The position numbers and the translations under genes are program-made. Shown in pieces: positions 1 to 7,640 of a stretch of 64,000 nt of DNA. Under the pieces are notes generated by a model. The model worked only from the letters and a program-made list of their open reading frames with translations. It made no database searches and was not told where the DNA came from. Position 1 is the stretch's first letter. Each line of letters opens with the position of its first letter. Origin of the DNA: Corynebacterium curieae (GTDB lineage Bacteria; Actinomycetota; Actinomycetes; Mycobacteriales; Mycobacteriaceae); assembly GCF_027570035.1 (NCBI RefSeq), contig NZ_JAKMUU010000006.1, forward strand, positions 1 to 64,000, written 5' to 3'.

Positions 1-13
1 CCGCGCGGGATCT

Positions 14-34
14 GGGGGCTAATTGATCGAAATG
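14..34 (+). repeat. GATCGAAA-family repeat, edge copy
   Basis: This stretch has a run of five G, then CTAA, then TTGATCGAAATG. It closely matches the right half of the repeat unit at 63265-63321, which also has a G run, CTAA and TGATCGAAATG. The matching left arm is not seen, and the element may begin outside the window. It lies just beyond the purB terminator. Confidence 0.55.
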
Positions 35-36
35 CG

Positions 37-72
37 AAAAAGAAGAGCGCACCGCGAAGGGACCCCGCGCTC
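37..72 (-). terminator. purB rho-independent terminator
   Basis: Read on the minus strand, a GAGCGC/GCGCTC stem (outer arms 67-72 and 45-50) encloses a GC-rich loop and is followed by TTCTTTTT. It lies about 30 nt past the purB stop. A second small hairpin (GCGCCG-GGAA-CGGCGC, 74-89) precedes it. Confidence 0.6.
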
Positions 73-104
73 CGCGCCGGGAACGGCGCTTGGAGAGGTT
101 CGCT

Positions 105-1535
105 CTAGAGAATCTCACCCGGGTTATACGAGGCAGCCTTGGGGTGCTCGCCTACTAGGGCGTTGATGCGGTTGAGGACCTGGCTGACCTGGGACTCAGC
201 GGCACCGATGAAGGCGTGCTTATCGGCTAGGGCGGCCTCGAGGTCGGACTCGTCCATGGGCAGGCGATCATCGGCAGCGAGGCGTTGGACTAGGTCCTGC
301 TCTCCGCCGTTTTCACGCATATTAAGCGCAACGGCAACGGCGTTTTCCTTGATGACCTCGTGGGCGGTCTCGCGGCCCACGCCGGCGCGCACGGCCGCCA
401 TGAGGATGCGGGTGGTGGCCAGGAAGGGCAGGTAGCGCTCCAGCTCGCGATCAATCATGGCCGGGAAGGCGCCGAACTCATCGAGGACGGTGAGGAAGGT
501 TTCGAATTGGCCGTCGAGGGCGAAGAAGGCGTCGGGAAGCGCGACGCGGCGGACCACGGAGCAGAAGACATCGCCTTCGTTCCACTGCTGCCCAGCCAGG
601 TCTGCTGCCATGGTGAGGTAGCCGCGGAGGATGACTTGCAGGCCGCCGACGCGCTCGCAGGAGCGGGCGTTCATCTTGTGCGGCATAGCAGAGGAGCCGA
701 CCTGGCCCTCCTTGAAGCCCTCGGTGACGGTCTCGTTGCCAGCCATGAGGCGGATGGTAGTAGCCAGCGAAGATGGGGCGGCGCCGAGCTCAACCAGCGC
801 GGAGATGGCGTCGAAGTCAAGGGAGCGCGGGTAGACTTGGCCCACGGAATTAAAGATACGGTGGAAGCCTAGGTAATCTGCGATCGCGGTCTCCAAGGAG
901 GCGAGCTTGTCCTCGGATCCTCCCATGAGATCGAGCATGTCCTGAGAGGTGCCCATCGGGCCCTTGATGCCGCGCAGCGGGTAGCGCGCGAGGAGGTCTT
1001 CGACGCGTTCGATGGCCAGCAGCATCTCATCGCCGGCCGTGGCGAAGCGCTTGCCCAGCGTCGTGGCCTGCGCGGCCACGTTGTGGGAGCGGCCGGCCAT
1101 GACCAAGGACTGGTACTCGGCGGCGTGGCGGCCGATGCGCGCGACCACGGCGATGGCCTTATCGCGGATGATCTCCAGCGAGGTATGGATCTGCAGCTGC
1201 TCCACGTTCTCGGTGAGATCGCGGCTGGTCATGCCCTTGTGGATGTGCTCGTAGCCGGCCAGCGCATTGAATTCCTCGATGCGGGCCTTCACATCGTGGC
1301 GGGTGACGCGCTCGCGCTCCGCGATGGACTCGAGGTTCACGTCCTCGACCACAGCCTCGTAGGCATCGATGGCCTTGGCGGGGATGTCTACGCCCAGGTC
1401 CTTCTGGGCGCGCATTACGGCAATCCAGAGCTTGCGCTCCAGGATGATTTTGTGCTCCGGGCTCCAGATATTGGAAAGCTCTGCGGAGGCATAGCGGGAG
1501 GACAGGACGTTGGAAATCTTCTTCTTTTCAGCCAC
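105..1535 (-). CDS. purB: adenylosuccinate lyase
   Basis: PurB catalyses two fumarate-releasing steps of purine synthesis: SAICAR to AICAR, and adenylosuccinate to AMP. The product is 476 aa, normal for the family. It carries the fumarase/aspartase-superfamily signature GSSAMPHKMN, which includes the catalytic serine loop, plus TSRDLTEN and AGRSHNVAAQATT upstream. I chose the GTG at 1535 (VAEKKKISNV), because homologues begin close to the SNVLSSRYAS segment; another GTG at 1562 would add nine residues and has no better ribosome site. purD ends 41 nt upstream on the same strand, so the two purine genes are probably co-transcribed. A hairpin terminator follows. Confidence 0.95.
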   Translation of the reverse strand: MAEKKKISNVLSSRYASAELSNIWSPEHKIILERKLWIAVMRAQKDLGVDIPAKAIDAYEAVVEDVNLESIAERERVTRHDVKARIEEFNALAGYEHIHKGMTSRDLTENVEQLQIHTSLEIIRDKAIAVVARIGRHAAEYQSLVMAGRSHNVAAQATTLGKRFATAGDEMLLAIERVEDLLARYPLRGIKGPMGTSQDMLDLMGGSEDKLASLETAIADYLGFHRIFNSVGQVYPRSLDFDAISALVELGAAPSSLATTIRLMAGNETVTEGFKEGQVGSSAMPHKMNARSCERVGGLQVILRGYLTMAADLAGQQWNEGDVFCSVVRRVALPDAFFALDGQFETFLTVLDEFGAFPAMIDRELERYLPFLATTRILMAAVRAGVGRETAHEVIKENAVAVALNMRENGGEQDLVQRLAADDRLPMDESDLEAALADKHAFIGAAESQVSQVLNRINALVGEHPKAASYNPGEIL

Positions 1536-1576
1536 GAGGCTATTATTCCATGCCTGCCCCACCGCGGGGTGAAGGG

Positions 1577-2851
1577 TTAGAGAGAAATCTCACCGTCTTC
1601 TGCACGCTTGCCGATGTCCCGGCGCACAAAGCCACCCGCAAACTCGATGCTGTCGACGGTGGCGTAGGCGTCGGCGCGGGCCTCGGCAAGCGTAGCACCC
1701 TTGCCGAGCACGCTGAGCACGCGGCCGCCTGCGGTGCGATAAGCCCCATCGGCGTGGGCAGTGCCAGCATGGAGGACGCGCTGCGGATCGTCGAGGGCAG
1801 CGCCGGAAATGGCATCGCCCTTGCGCGGGGAAGCCGGGTAGCCTTCGGCCGCCATGACGACGATGACGGCGAAGCCGTCCTCCCACTCCAGCGGCGCGAG
1901 CTCGGAGAGCATGCCGGTGGCCGTGGCGTGGAGGGCCTCAGCCAGCGGAGACTTGAGGAGGGAGAGCACGGCCTGGGTCTCAGGATCGCCGAAGCGGCAG
2001 TTGAACTCTACGACGGCTGGGCCTTCTTCGCCCCAGGCCAGGCCAGCGTAGAGCAGGCCGGAATAAGGGGTGCCGCGGCGCGCCATCTCCTTGGCTACGG
2101 GGATACAGACCTCGTCCACGATGCGCTGCACGCCATCCTCCGGCAACCAGGGCAGCGGGGTGTACGCACCCATACCGCCGGTATTGGGGCCCTCGTCGTT
2201 GTCATAGGCGCGCTTGTGATCTTGGGCCGGCAGGAGCGGGATAACGGTCTCGCCGTCGACCAAGCAGAAGAGCGATACCTCGGGGCCGTCAAGGAAGGAT
2301 TCCAGCAGAACCGGGTTGCCGGCTGCGAGGACGGCATCGACATGGGCGCGGGCGGCGGCGCGGTCTGGGGTGACCACGACGCCCTTGCCGCCGGCCAAGC
2401 CATCGTCTTTGACTACGAACTGCGGGCCGAAACGATCGAGGGCGGTTTCAATCTCGTTCTCGTCCGCGCCTGGGCGCAGTTGTTCCGCGCGGGCGGTTTT
2501 GACGCCGGCGGCATCCATAACGTCCTTGGCAAAGGCCTTGGAACCCTCGATTTGGGCTGCTTCCTTGCTGGGGCCGAAGACCGCGATGCCGGCCGCACGC
2601 AGGGCGTCGGCTACGCCAGCAACGAGGGGAACCTCAGGGCCGATGACTACGAGGTCCGCGGCGATATTCCGGGCGAGCTCCACCATGCGGTCAGCGTCAT
2701 CTACCTGGGAGTATTCCGGGTGGATGGTGGACAGGGCGGACATGGCCGCGCTGCCAGGAGCGGCGTGGATTTCGGTGCTCTTGGGGTCGGCGGACAGGCC
2801 CTTGACAAGGGCGTGTTCACGGCCGCCCGAACCAATTACGAGAATGCGCAT
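1577..2851 (-). CDS. purD: phosphoribosylamine-glycine ligase
   Basis: PurD (GARS) joins glycine to 5-phosphoribosylamine using ATP, the second step of de novo purine synthesis. The 424 aa product has the N-terminal motif [13 protein letters not shown], the ATP-grasp segment [11 protein letters not shown], and [11 protein letters not shown] near the metal/ATP site. The start is the ATG at 2851 ([10 protein letters not shown]), not the upstream codon at 2884, because the family begins at this strand. TATGAT lies exactly 7 nt before this ATG and there is no Shine-Dalgarno, so a leaderless transcript is likely. It is divergent from the HIT gene; the two start codons are 35 nt apart. purB follows downstream. 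Confidence 0.95.
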   Translation of the reverse strand: MRILVIGSGGREHALVKGLSADPKSTEIHAAPGSAAMSALSTIHPEYSQVDDADRMVELARNIAADLVVIGPEVPLVAGVADALRAAGIAVFGPSKEAAQIEGSKAFAKDVMDAAGVKTARAEQLRPGADENEIETALDRFGPQFVVKDDGLAGGKGVVVTPDRAAARAHVDAVLAAGNPVLLESFLDGPEVSLFCLVDGETVIPLLPAQDHKRAYDNDEGPNTGGMGAYTPLPWLPEDGVQRIVDEVCIPVAKEMARRGTPYSGLLYAGLAWGEEGPAVVEFNCRFGDPETQAVLSLLKSPLAEALHATATGMLSELAPLEWEDGFAVIVVMAAEGYPASPRKGDAISGAALDDPQRVLHAGTAHADGAYRTAGGRVLSVLGKGATLAEARADAYATVDSIEFAGGFVRRDIGKRAEDGEISL

Positions 2852-2858
2852 GCCCACC

Positions 2859-2864
2859 ATCATA
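2859..2864 (-). promoter_or_regulatory. purD -10 hexamer (leaderless type)
   Basis: TATGAT on the minus strand ends 7 nt before the purD ATG, which places the expected transcription start at or beside the start codon. No clear -35 is seen. Confidence 0.5.
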
Positions 2865-2873
2865 ACCAGCGGG

Positions 2874-2879
2874 TAGCCT
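2874..2879 (+). promoter_or_regulatory. HIT gene -10 hexamer (leaderless type)
   Basis: TAGCCT ends 7 nt before the ATG at 2887 and mirrors the purD hexamer. The two hexamers are 9 bp apart, so RNA polymerase probably cannot occupy both promoters at once. Confidence 0.45.
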
Positions 2880-2886
2880 GGCACAC

Positions 2887-3318
2887 ATGGCTTCTGTATT
2901 TACAAAGATCATTAAAGGTGAACTACCCGCTCGCTTTGTCTACCGCGATGAGACCTGCGTGGCTTTCCTCTCCATCGAGCCGCTGCGCTACGGCCACACC
3001 TTGGTCGTGCCCATCGAGGAAGTAGATAAGTGGACCGACCTGGATCCGCAGACTTGGGCCCACCTCAACGAGGTCGCCCTGGAAATCGGCGGCGCTATCA
3101 AGACCGCGTTTGATACCCCGCGTACCGGCTACATCATCGCCGGCTTCGATGTTCCGCATACGCACATCCACCTCTTCCCCACCGAGAAGATGGAAGAGTA
3201 TGACTTTGCCAAGGCCTTCGACGCCGATAACACCGACGACGCCGCTATGGATGAGGCGGCCGCCCGCATTCGCCAGCACCTCGGCTGCAACGAGGAAGGC
3301 TTTCGGGAGGAGGATTAG
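2887..3318 (+). CDS. HIT family nucleotide-binding protein
   Basis: This 143 aa protein is a histidine-triad (HIT) hydrolase or transferase. The signature is HTHIHLFP near residue 98, with the catalytic middle histidine of the triad and the preceding GFDVP strand. HIT proteins of the HINT branch cleave nucleoside phosphoramidates and related adenylated substrates in the cytoplasm; the substrate here cannot be read from the sequence. It is divergent from purD with a 35 nt gap between start codons, and its 3' end overlaps the end of the convergent phoS gene by 4 nt. There is no Shine-Dalgarno; see the -10 hexamer at 2874-2879. Confidence 0.88.
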   Translation: MASVFTKIIKGELPARFVYRDETCVAFLSIEPLRYGHTLVVPIEEVDKWTDLDPQTWAHLNEVALEIGGAIKTAFDTPRTGYIIAGFDVPHTHIHLFPTEKMEEYDFAKAFDADNTDDAAMDEAAARIRQHLGCNEEGFREED

Positions 3319-4814
3319 GCCTCGGAGGGGGCGTCGGCAAGCGCGGGCAGGCGCACCGTGAAGGTGGTGCCGCGGCCGAGCTCGGAGTCGACGCTAATGC
3401 TGCCACCGTGCTGCTCCACCAGGGAGTGGACGATGGCCAAGCCCAGGCCGGAGCCGCCGGTATCGCGGGTGCGCGAGGTATCCGCGCGGTAAAAGCGCTC
3501 GAAGATATGCGCGGCATCTTCCTGCGACATGCCTTTGCCATCATCACTGACATCGACTAGCACGTCATTGGCCTCGCGGCGCAGGCGCAGCGTCACGGTC
3601 GCATCCTCGCCGCCGTGGCGGATGCCGTTGGTCACCAGGTTGAGCAACACCTGGTGCAGGCGGCTGGCATCACCATTGACCACCGGGATGGACTTGGCGT
3701 CATTGGCCACCGTAATCTCGCGGCCGGGGAAGGCCGCGCGCGCGGAAGAGCCCACGGACAGGGCCAGCTCCAATAGGTCCACTGGGCGCAGGTCTAGACG
3801 CGTGCCCTCGGCGCGGGTAAGGGCCAGCAGGTCCTCCACCAGTAAGGACATGCGCTTGGACTCATCATCGATCTTGGAAAAGACCAGGTCCACGTCCTTG
3901 GTGGCGCCGGAGCGATAAAGCTCGGTATAGCCGCGCAGGCTCGTCAGCGGCGTGCGCAGCTCATGCGAGGCATCGCCCACAAAGCGGCGCATCTGTTCCT
4001 CTTTTTCCTGCGCGCGCACGACGGAGCGCTGCAGCTGCCCCAACATGATATTGAGCGCAGCAGCCAGCTGGCCCACCTCGGTGTGCAGCGGCCACTTGGG
4101 CACGCGCTTGTCTAGGTCTCCGGCCGCGATTTGCGACGCCGTCTTTTCCACCACCCGCAGCGGCCGCAACGCCCTGCGGATAAACCAGAAACCTACGGCC
4201 GCAATGGCAGCCAAAGCGATGGCGGCAATGGTCACCTGCACCATGGCTAGGCCGTGCAGGATTTCCTTCTCATGGGTCATATCCTTGGCGATGACCGTGA
4301 TGACGCCATTGGAATCCGCAAAAGCGAGCGCACGCCACTTCGTATTGTTCTCGATGGAGCCAACGGTGGTGGGATAGCCGCCGAGCGGGATATTTTCCGC
4401 ATTCGGCGTGGTGGAAGACGGCCCCGAGTAGCGGATGGTGCCATTAGGCAGGTAATTCAGCACCACGTATTCGGTGGGCGGGCGCTTGGTGTGATCACCG
4501 ATAAAGAAGTCATTGCTAATATCGCGTGCCCAGGTAGTTGATGCGGAGCGCAGCTCATCATCAACGTTATTGAACAGCACGTTGCGCATGATGGAGTTCA
4601 CCGCAAAGGACGAGCCGGTGATGCCCAGTCCAGAAACTACGACGAGGAGGATGACCAGCCACGTGCGCAGCGGCATCGCCTGCGGAATCCGGGATAGCAT
4701 CCGCCGCTTGGAGGATTTTCCCTCCCCCTCGTCTTGCCCCAGATCTTCATGCCACATGGACTGTGGGCGCGCCGCCGCTGGGGCTTGGTCCTGGTTCTCC
4801 TGTGAATCTTCCAT
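3315..4814 (-). CDS. phoS: sensor histidine kinase, PhoS type
   Basis: This is a membrane sensor kinase of 499 aa. It has a cytoplasmic N-terminal tail of about 50 aa, a first membrane span (about 52-75), an extracellular sensor domain (about 80-190), a second span (about 192-213) and a HAMP linker. The dimerisation/phosphoacceptor box ASHELRTPLTSLRG has its histidine near residue 285, and the ATPase has DDGKGM and GSGLGLAIVHSLV. It follows the response regulator with a 12 nt gap. The pair sits beside purB/purD and pqo, as the C. glutamicum phosphate-starvation system PhoR-PhoS does. A GTG one codon earlier (4817) is an alternative start. Kinase function is certain; the phosphate signal is inferred from synteny and partner similarity. 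Confidence 0.85.
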   Translation of the reverse strand: MEDSQENQDQAPAAARPQSMWHEDLGQDEGEGKSSKRRMLSRIPQAMPLRTWLVILLVVVSGLGITGSSFAVNSIMRNVLFNNVDDELRSASTTWARDISNDFFIGDHTKRPPTEYVVLNYLPNGTIRYSGPSSTTPNAENIPLGGYPTTVGSIENNTKWRALAFADSNGVITVIAKDMTHEKEILHGLAMVQVTIAAIALAAIAAVGFWFIRRALRPLRVVEKTASQIAAGDLDKRVPKWPLHTEVGQLAAALNIMLGQLQRSVVRAQEKEEQMRRFVGDASHELRTPLTSLRGYTELYRSGATKDVDLVFSKIDDESKRMSLLVEDLLALTRAEGTRLDLRPVDLLELALSVGSSARAAFPGREITVANDAKSIPVVNGDASRLHQVLLNLVTNGIRHGGEDATVTLRLRREANDVLVDVSDDGKGMSQEDAAHIFERFYRADTSRTRDTGGSGLGLAIVHSLVEQHGGSISVDSELGRGTTFTVRLPALADAPSEA

Positions 4815-4826
4815 CACTACAGCACT

Positions 4827-5531
4827 TTAGGAGCGCGGGGTGCGCAGTACATAACCCACGCCGCGCACGGTGTGGATCAACTGAGTATCACCCGTATCGA
4901 TCTTGCGGCGCAGGTAGGAGATATAAGATTCCACCACGTTACCATCGCCGCCGAAATCGTAGTGCCAGACGTTGTCCAAGATCTTGGACTTGGAGAGCAC
5001 CACTTCCTTGTTTTGCATCAGGTAGCGCAGGAGGTTGAACTCGGTGGGAGAAAGCTCGATGAGCTCGCCGGCTTTGGTGACCTCATGGGTGTCATCATTA
5101 AGCGTGAGGTCCGCGTAGCTCATGGTGGCATCGTTGGTGGACTCTTCCGCCGCACCGCCGCGGCGCATGATAACGCGCAGGCGGGTGATGACCTCTTCTA
5201 GGCTAAATGGCTTGGTCACGTAGTCATCCGCGCCAATGGTAAGGCCGTGGATGCGCTGGTCCACACCATCCTTTGCCGTCAGGTACAGCACCGGGCCATC
5301 CAGCCCCTCCTGGCGTAGCTTGCCCAGCAGCTCGAAGCCGTCCATTCCTGGCATCATGACGTCCAGAATGTAGGCATCTGGGTTTACCTCGCGGGCCACG
5401 CGCAGCGCCTCGTTGCCGGAATTGGCGCTGTAGACGTCGAAGTTCTGGAACTTCAACGATACGGTGAGCAGCTCCACGATATTGGGCTCGTCATCGACGA
5501 CAAGAACCTTGGCGAGTTTATTGTCTTCCAT
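4827..5531 (-). CDS. phoR: response regulator, PhoR type (OmpR family)
   Basis: This 234 aa protein has a receiver domain (residues 1-122) and an OmpR-type winged helix. The acidic pocket is VDDE near 12-15, the phosphoacceptor is Asp57 in ILDVMMPGMDGF, and the conserved lysine is Lys107 in YVTKPFS. The DNA-binding domain contains ELSPTEFNLLRYL and ends with VRGVGYVLR. The protein strongly resembles C. glutamicum PhoR and mycobacterial PhoP/TcrX. In C. glutamicum, PhoR activates phosphate-scavenging genes when phosphate is scarce. It is the first gene of the phoR-phoS operon. A PhoR-like half-site (CCTGTGAA) lies upstream near 5622-5629. Confidence 0.88.
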   Translation of the reverse strand: MEDNKLAKVLVVDDEPNIVELLTVSLKFQNFDVYSANSGNEALRVAREVNPDAYILDVMMPGMDGFELLGKLRQEGLDGPVLYLTAKDGVDQRIHGLTIGADDYVTKPFSLEEVITRLRVIMRRGGAAEESTNDATMSYADLTLNDDTHEVTKAGELIELSPTEFNLLRYLMQNKEVVLSKSKILDNVWHYDFGGDGNVVESYISYLRRKIDTGDTQLIHTVRGVGYVLRTPRS

Positions 5532-5609
5532 GTTCTCTTCAGACTCCCTTAAAGGTTGTGATTTTCTAACACGCCATCATGACACGCTTGCTTCCCAGCC
5601 TACTGAAGA

Positions 5610-5632
5610 GTTTCTGCCTGATTCCTGTGAAC
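5610..5632. promoter_or_regulatory. possible PhoR half-site upstream of phoR
   Basis: The plus strand carries CCTGTGAA, matching one half of the PhoR direct-repeat consensus that I recall from C. glutamicum. A second half at the expected 3 nt spacing is poor. Autoregulation is possible but weakly supported. Confidence 0.25.
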
Positions 5633-5661
5633 GTGGATGCTCGCCCTGGCCTCCACATAAG

Positions 5662-5701
5662 AAAACCACGCCCCTCTCCTCGATGAGGAGCAAGGGCGTG
5701 G
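5662..5701 (-). terminator. pqo rho-independent terminator
   Basis: The arms CCACGCCC and GGGCGTGG, extended by CTCCTC/GAGGAG around a GAT loop, form a long stem just after the pqo stop. On the minus strand it is followed by TTTTCTT. Confidence 0.85.
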
Positions 5702-5721
5702 CAGCTAACGCGGTGGACTAT

Positions 5722-7467
5722 TTAGAAGTCCTGCGGGCGCGGAATATTACGCAGGTTGGACTTTGCCATGGTGATCATCTGGCCCACGCCGCCGTCTAGG
5801 ACGGTGCGGGTTGCAGCCTTGGAAAAGCCCATGAGCTGCTCGATGGTCAGCGTCGGCGGCAGGGACAGGGCGTTGGGGTCCGTGACGACGTCGATGAGAG
5901 CCGGGCCATTGTAGGCCAACGCCTTCTTGATCTGCTTCGGCGCGTCCTTCGGATCCTCGATGCGGAAGTGCTTGATGCCGGAAGCCTCTGCAATCTTGGC
6001 AAAGTTGACGGACTCATGATCGGTCTCGTGCTCCGGTAGACCCTGAACCAGCATCTCCAGCTTAACCATGCCCAAAGAAGAGTTATTGAACACGAACATC
6101 TTGATGGGCAGGTTGTGCAGCTTCACGGTGAGCAGCTCGCCCATCAGCATGGACAGCCCACCATCGCCGGAGAAGGTGATGACCTGGCGGCCCGGGTTAG
6201 CGGCCTGAGCGCCCAGCGCCTGCGGCAGAGCATTGGCCATCGTGCCGTGGCGGAAGGAACCGATCTGCTCGCGCTTGCCATTAGCGGTGATGTAGCGAGC
6301 GCCCCACACGTTGCACATGCCGGTATCGACGGTGAAGATGGCGTCCTCATCCGCATTCTGGTCAATAAGATCCGCTACATACTCTGGGTGGATCGGGGTG
6401 TGCTTGTCCACGTTGGAGGTATAAGCCTCCACGACGTGCTCCAGCTTGCCGTAGTGCTTCTTGAGCATCTTATCCAAGAAGGAACGGTCCTTCTTCTCAT
6501 CCACGTGCGGCAAGATGTTTTCGATGGTGGCGGCTACGTCACCGGTGACTGGGTAGGAAATCTTGGTGCGGCGGCCGATGTGTGCGCCATTGATATCCAC
6601 CTGTGCCACGTTGGCATCCGGCAGGAAGTCGTTGTACGGGAAGTCAGTGCCCAGCAGGATAAGCAGATCCGCCTCGTGGGTGGCCTCGTGCGCTGCGCCG
6701 TAGCCCAGCAGGCCGTTCATACCCACATCGAACGGGTTCTCGTACTGGATGTACATCTTGCCGCCCAGGGCGTGGCCAATTGGGGCCTTGATCTTCTCGG
6801 CGAGCTTAAGCACCTGCTCGCGGGCGTCCTTGACGCCAGCGCCTACGAAGAGGGTAACGGACTTAGCCTCATTGATGGCCTGGGTGAGCGCTGCAGCCTC
6901 TACTGGGTCTGGGTAGACAACTGGGCGGCCAGCGGAGATCTTGGACTCGACAAAGGCATCATCTTCCGCCTCCTGCATGGAGACGTCACCCGGGATAACA
7001 AGGACGGAAACGCCATTGCCCGCCATGGTGGACTGGATGGCATGGTGCAGGACAACGCCGCCCTGCTCAGCGGAGTTCACCATCTCGCAGTAGCCAGAGC
7101 ACTCCTGGAAGATGGCCTCCGGATGGGTCTCCTGGAAGAACTTGGAGCCGATCTGGCGAGAAGGGATATGGGAGGCTAGGGCTAGGACCTTTGCACCGTT
7201 GCGGTGGGCGTCGTACAGGCCCTGGATGAGGTGGGTATTGCCTGGGCCGCAGGATGCGGCACACACAGCCAGCTTGCCCGTGGTCAGGGAATCTGCCTCA
7301 GCGGCAAAGGCTGCGGCCTCCTCGTTGCGGACGTGGATCCACTCGATGGAGGAGCGGCGAACGGCGTCCACAATCGGGTTCAGGGAGTCACCGACGAGGC
7401 CATAAATGCGCTCGACACCCTGCTTTTCTAGGGTGTCAACCAGCTGTTCTGCGTAGTTACGTGCCAT
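5722..7467 (-). CDS. pqo: pyruvate:quinone oxidoreductase
   Basis: Pqo (PoxB type) oxidises pyruvate to acetate and CO2 and passes electrons to membrane quinone, using thiamine diphosphate and FAD. The 581 aa protein has the ThDP glutamate region HVRNEEAAAFAA near residues 46-57 and the C-terminal ThDP/metal motif beginning GDGG and ending VFNN. Its C-terminal tail fits the amphipathic membrane-binding segment of PoxB. The ATG at 7467 (MARNYAEQ) is chosen because AAAGGA lies 9-10 nt before it; a TTG two codons earlier is unlikely. It is divergent from cgmA, as in C. glutamicum, and ends in a strong terminator. Control signals were not clear. Confidence 0.93.
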   Translation of the reverse strand: MARNYAEQLVDTLEKQGVERIYGLVGDSLNPIVDAVRRSSIEWIHVRNEEAAAFAAEADSLTTGKLAVCAASCGPGNTHLIQGLYDAHRNGAKVLALASHIPSRQIGSKFFQETHPEAIFQECSGYCEMVNSAEQGGVVLHHAIQSTMAGNGVSVLVIPGDVSMQEAEDDAFVESKISAGRPVVYPDPVEAAALTQAINEAKSVTLFVGAGVKDAREQVLKLAEKIKAPIGHALGGKMYIQYENPFDVGMNGLLGYGAAHEATHEADLLILLGTDFPYNDFLPDANVAQVDINGAHIGRRTKISYPVTGDVAATIENILPHVDEKKDRSFLDKMLKKHYGKLEHVVEAYTSNVDKHTPIHPEYVADLIDQNADEDAIFTVDTGMCNVWGARYITANGKREQIGSFRHGTMANALPQALGAQAANPGRQVITFSGDGGLSMLMGELLTVKLHNLPIKMFVFNNSSLGMVKLEMLVQGLPEHETDHESVNFAKIAEASGIKHFRIEDPKDAPKQIKKALAYNGPALIDVVTDPNALSLPPTLTIEQLMGFSKAATRTVLDGGVGQMITMAKSNLRNIPRPQDF

Positions 7468-7604
7468 TAACAATCATCCTTTAACTCTTAATTGGTGTTA
7501 ATACCACTGTGCTACTTAGAACGCAGGAAAGTCCACTATTCTCTTATACACTCACACACCACGTTCAGCTGTGAGGAAGGTAATACTAACCTATCTTCAG
7601 CTGC

Positions 7605-7632
7605 AAACTGCAACGACCGTTCGGTACTGTTT
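7605..7632 (+). promoter_or_regulatory. CgmR operator candidate over cgmA promoter
   Basis: A 28 bp imperfect palindrome begins AAACTG and ends CTGTTT, with CGACCG/TTCGGT near the centre; 20 of 28 positions are symmetric. It resembles operators of the QacR/CgmR TetR group. TACTGT at 7625-7630 fits a -10 hexamer and lies inside the palindrome, 10 nt before the cgmA ATG. Bound repressor would therefore block the promoter. Confidence 0.55.
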
Positions 7633-7640
7633 ACAGCGCT

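Noticed and set aside
1550..3025. Plus-strand open frame of 491 aa across purD
   Set aside because: It is antisense to purD with low-complexity Gly/Ala/Arg composition and no family features; it is a shadow caused by high third-position GC.
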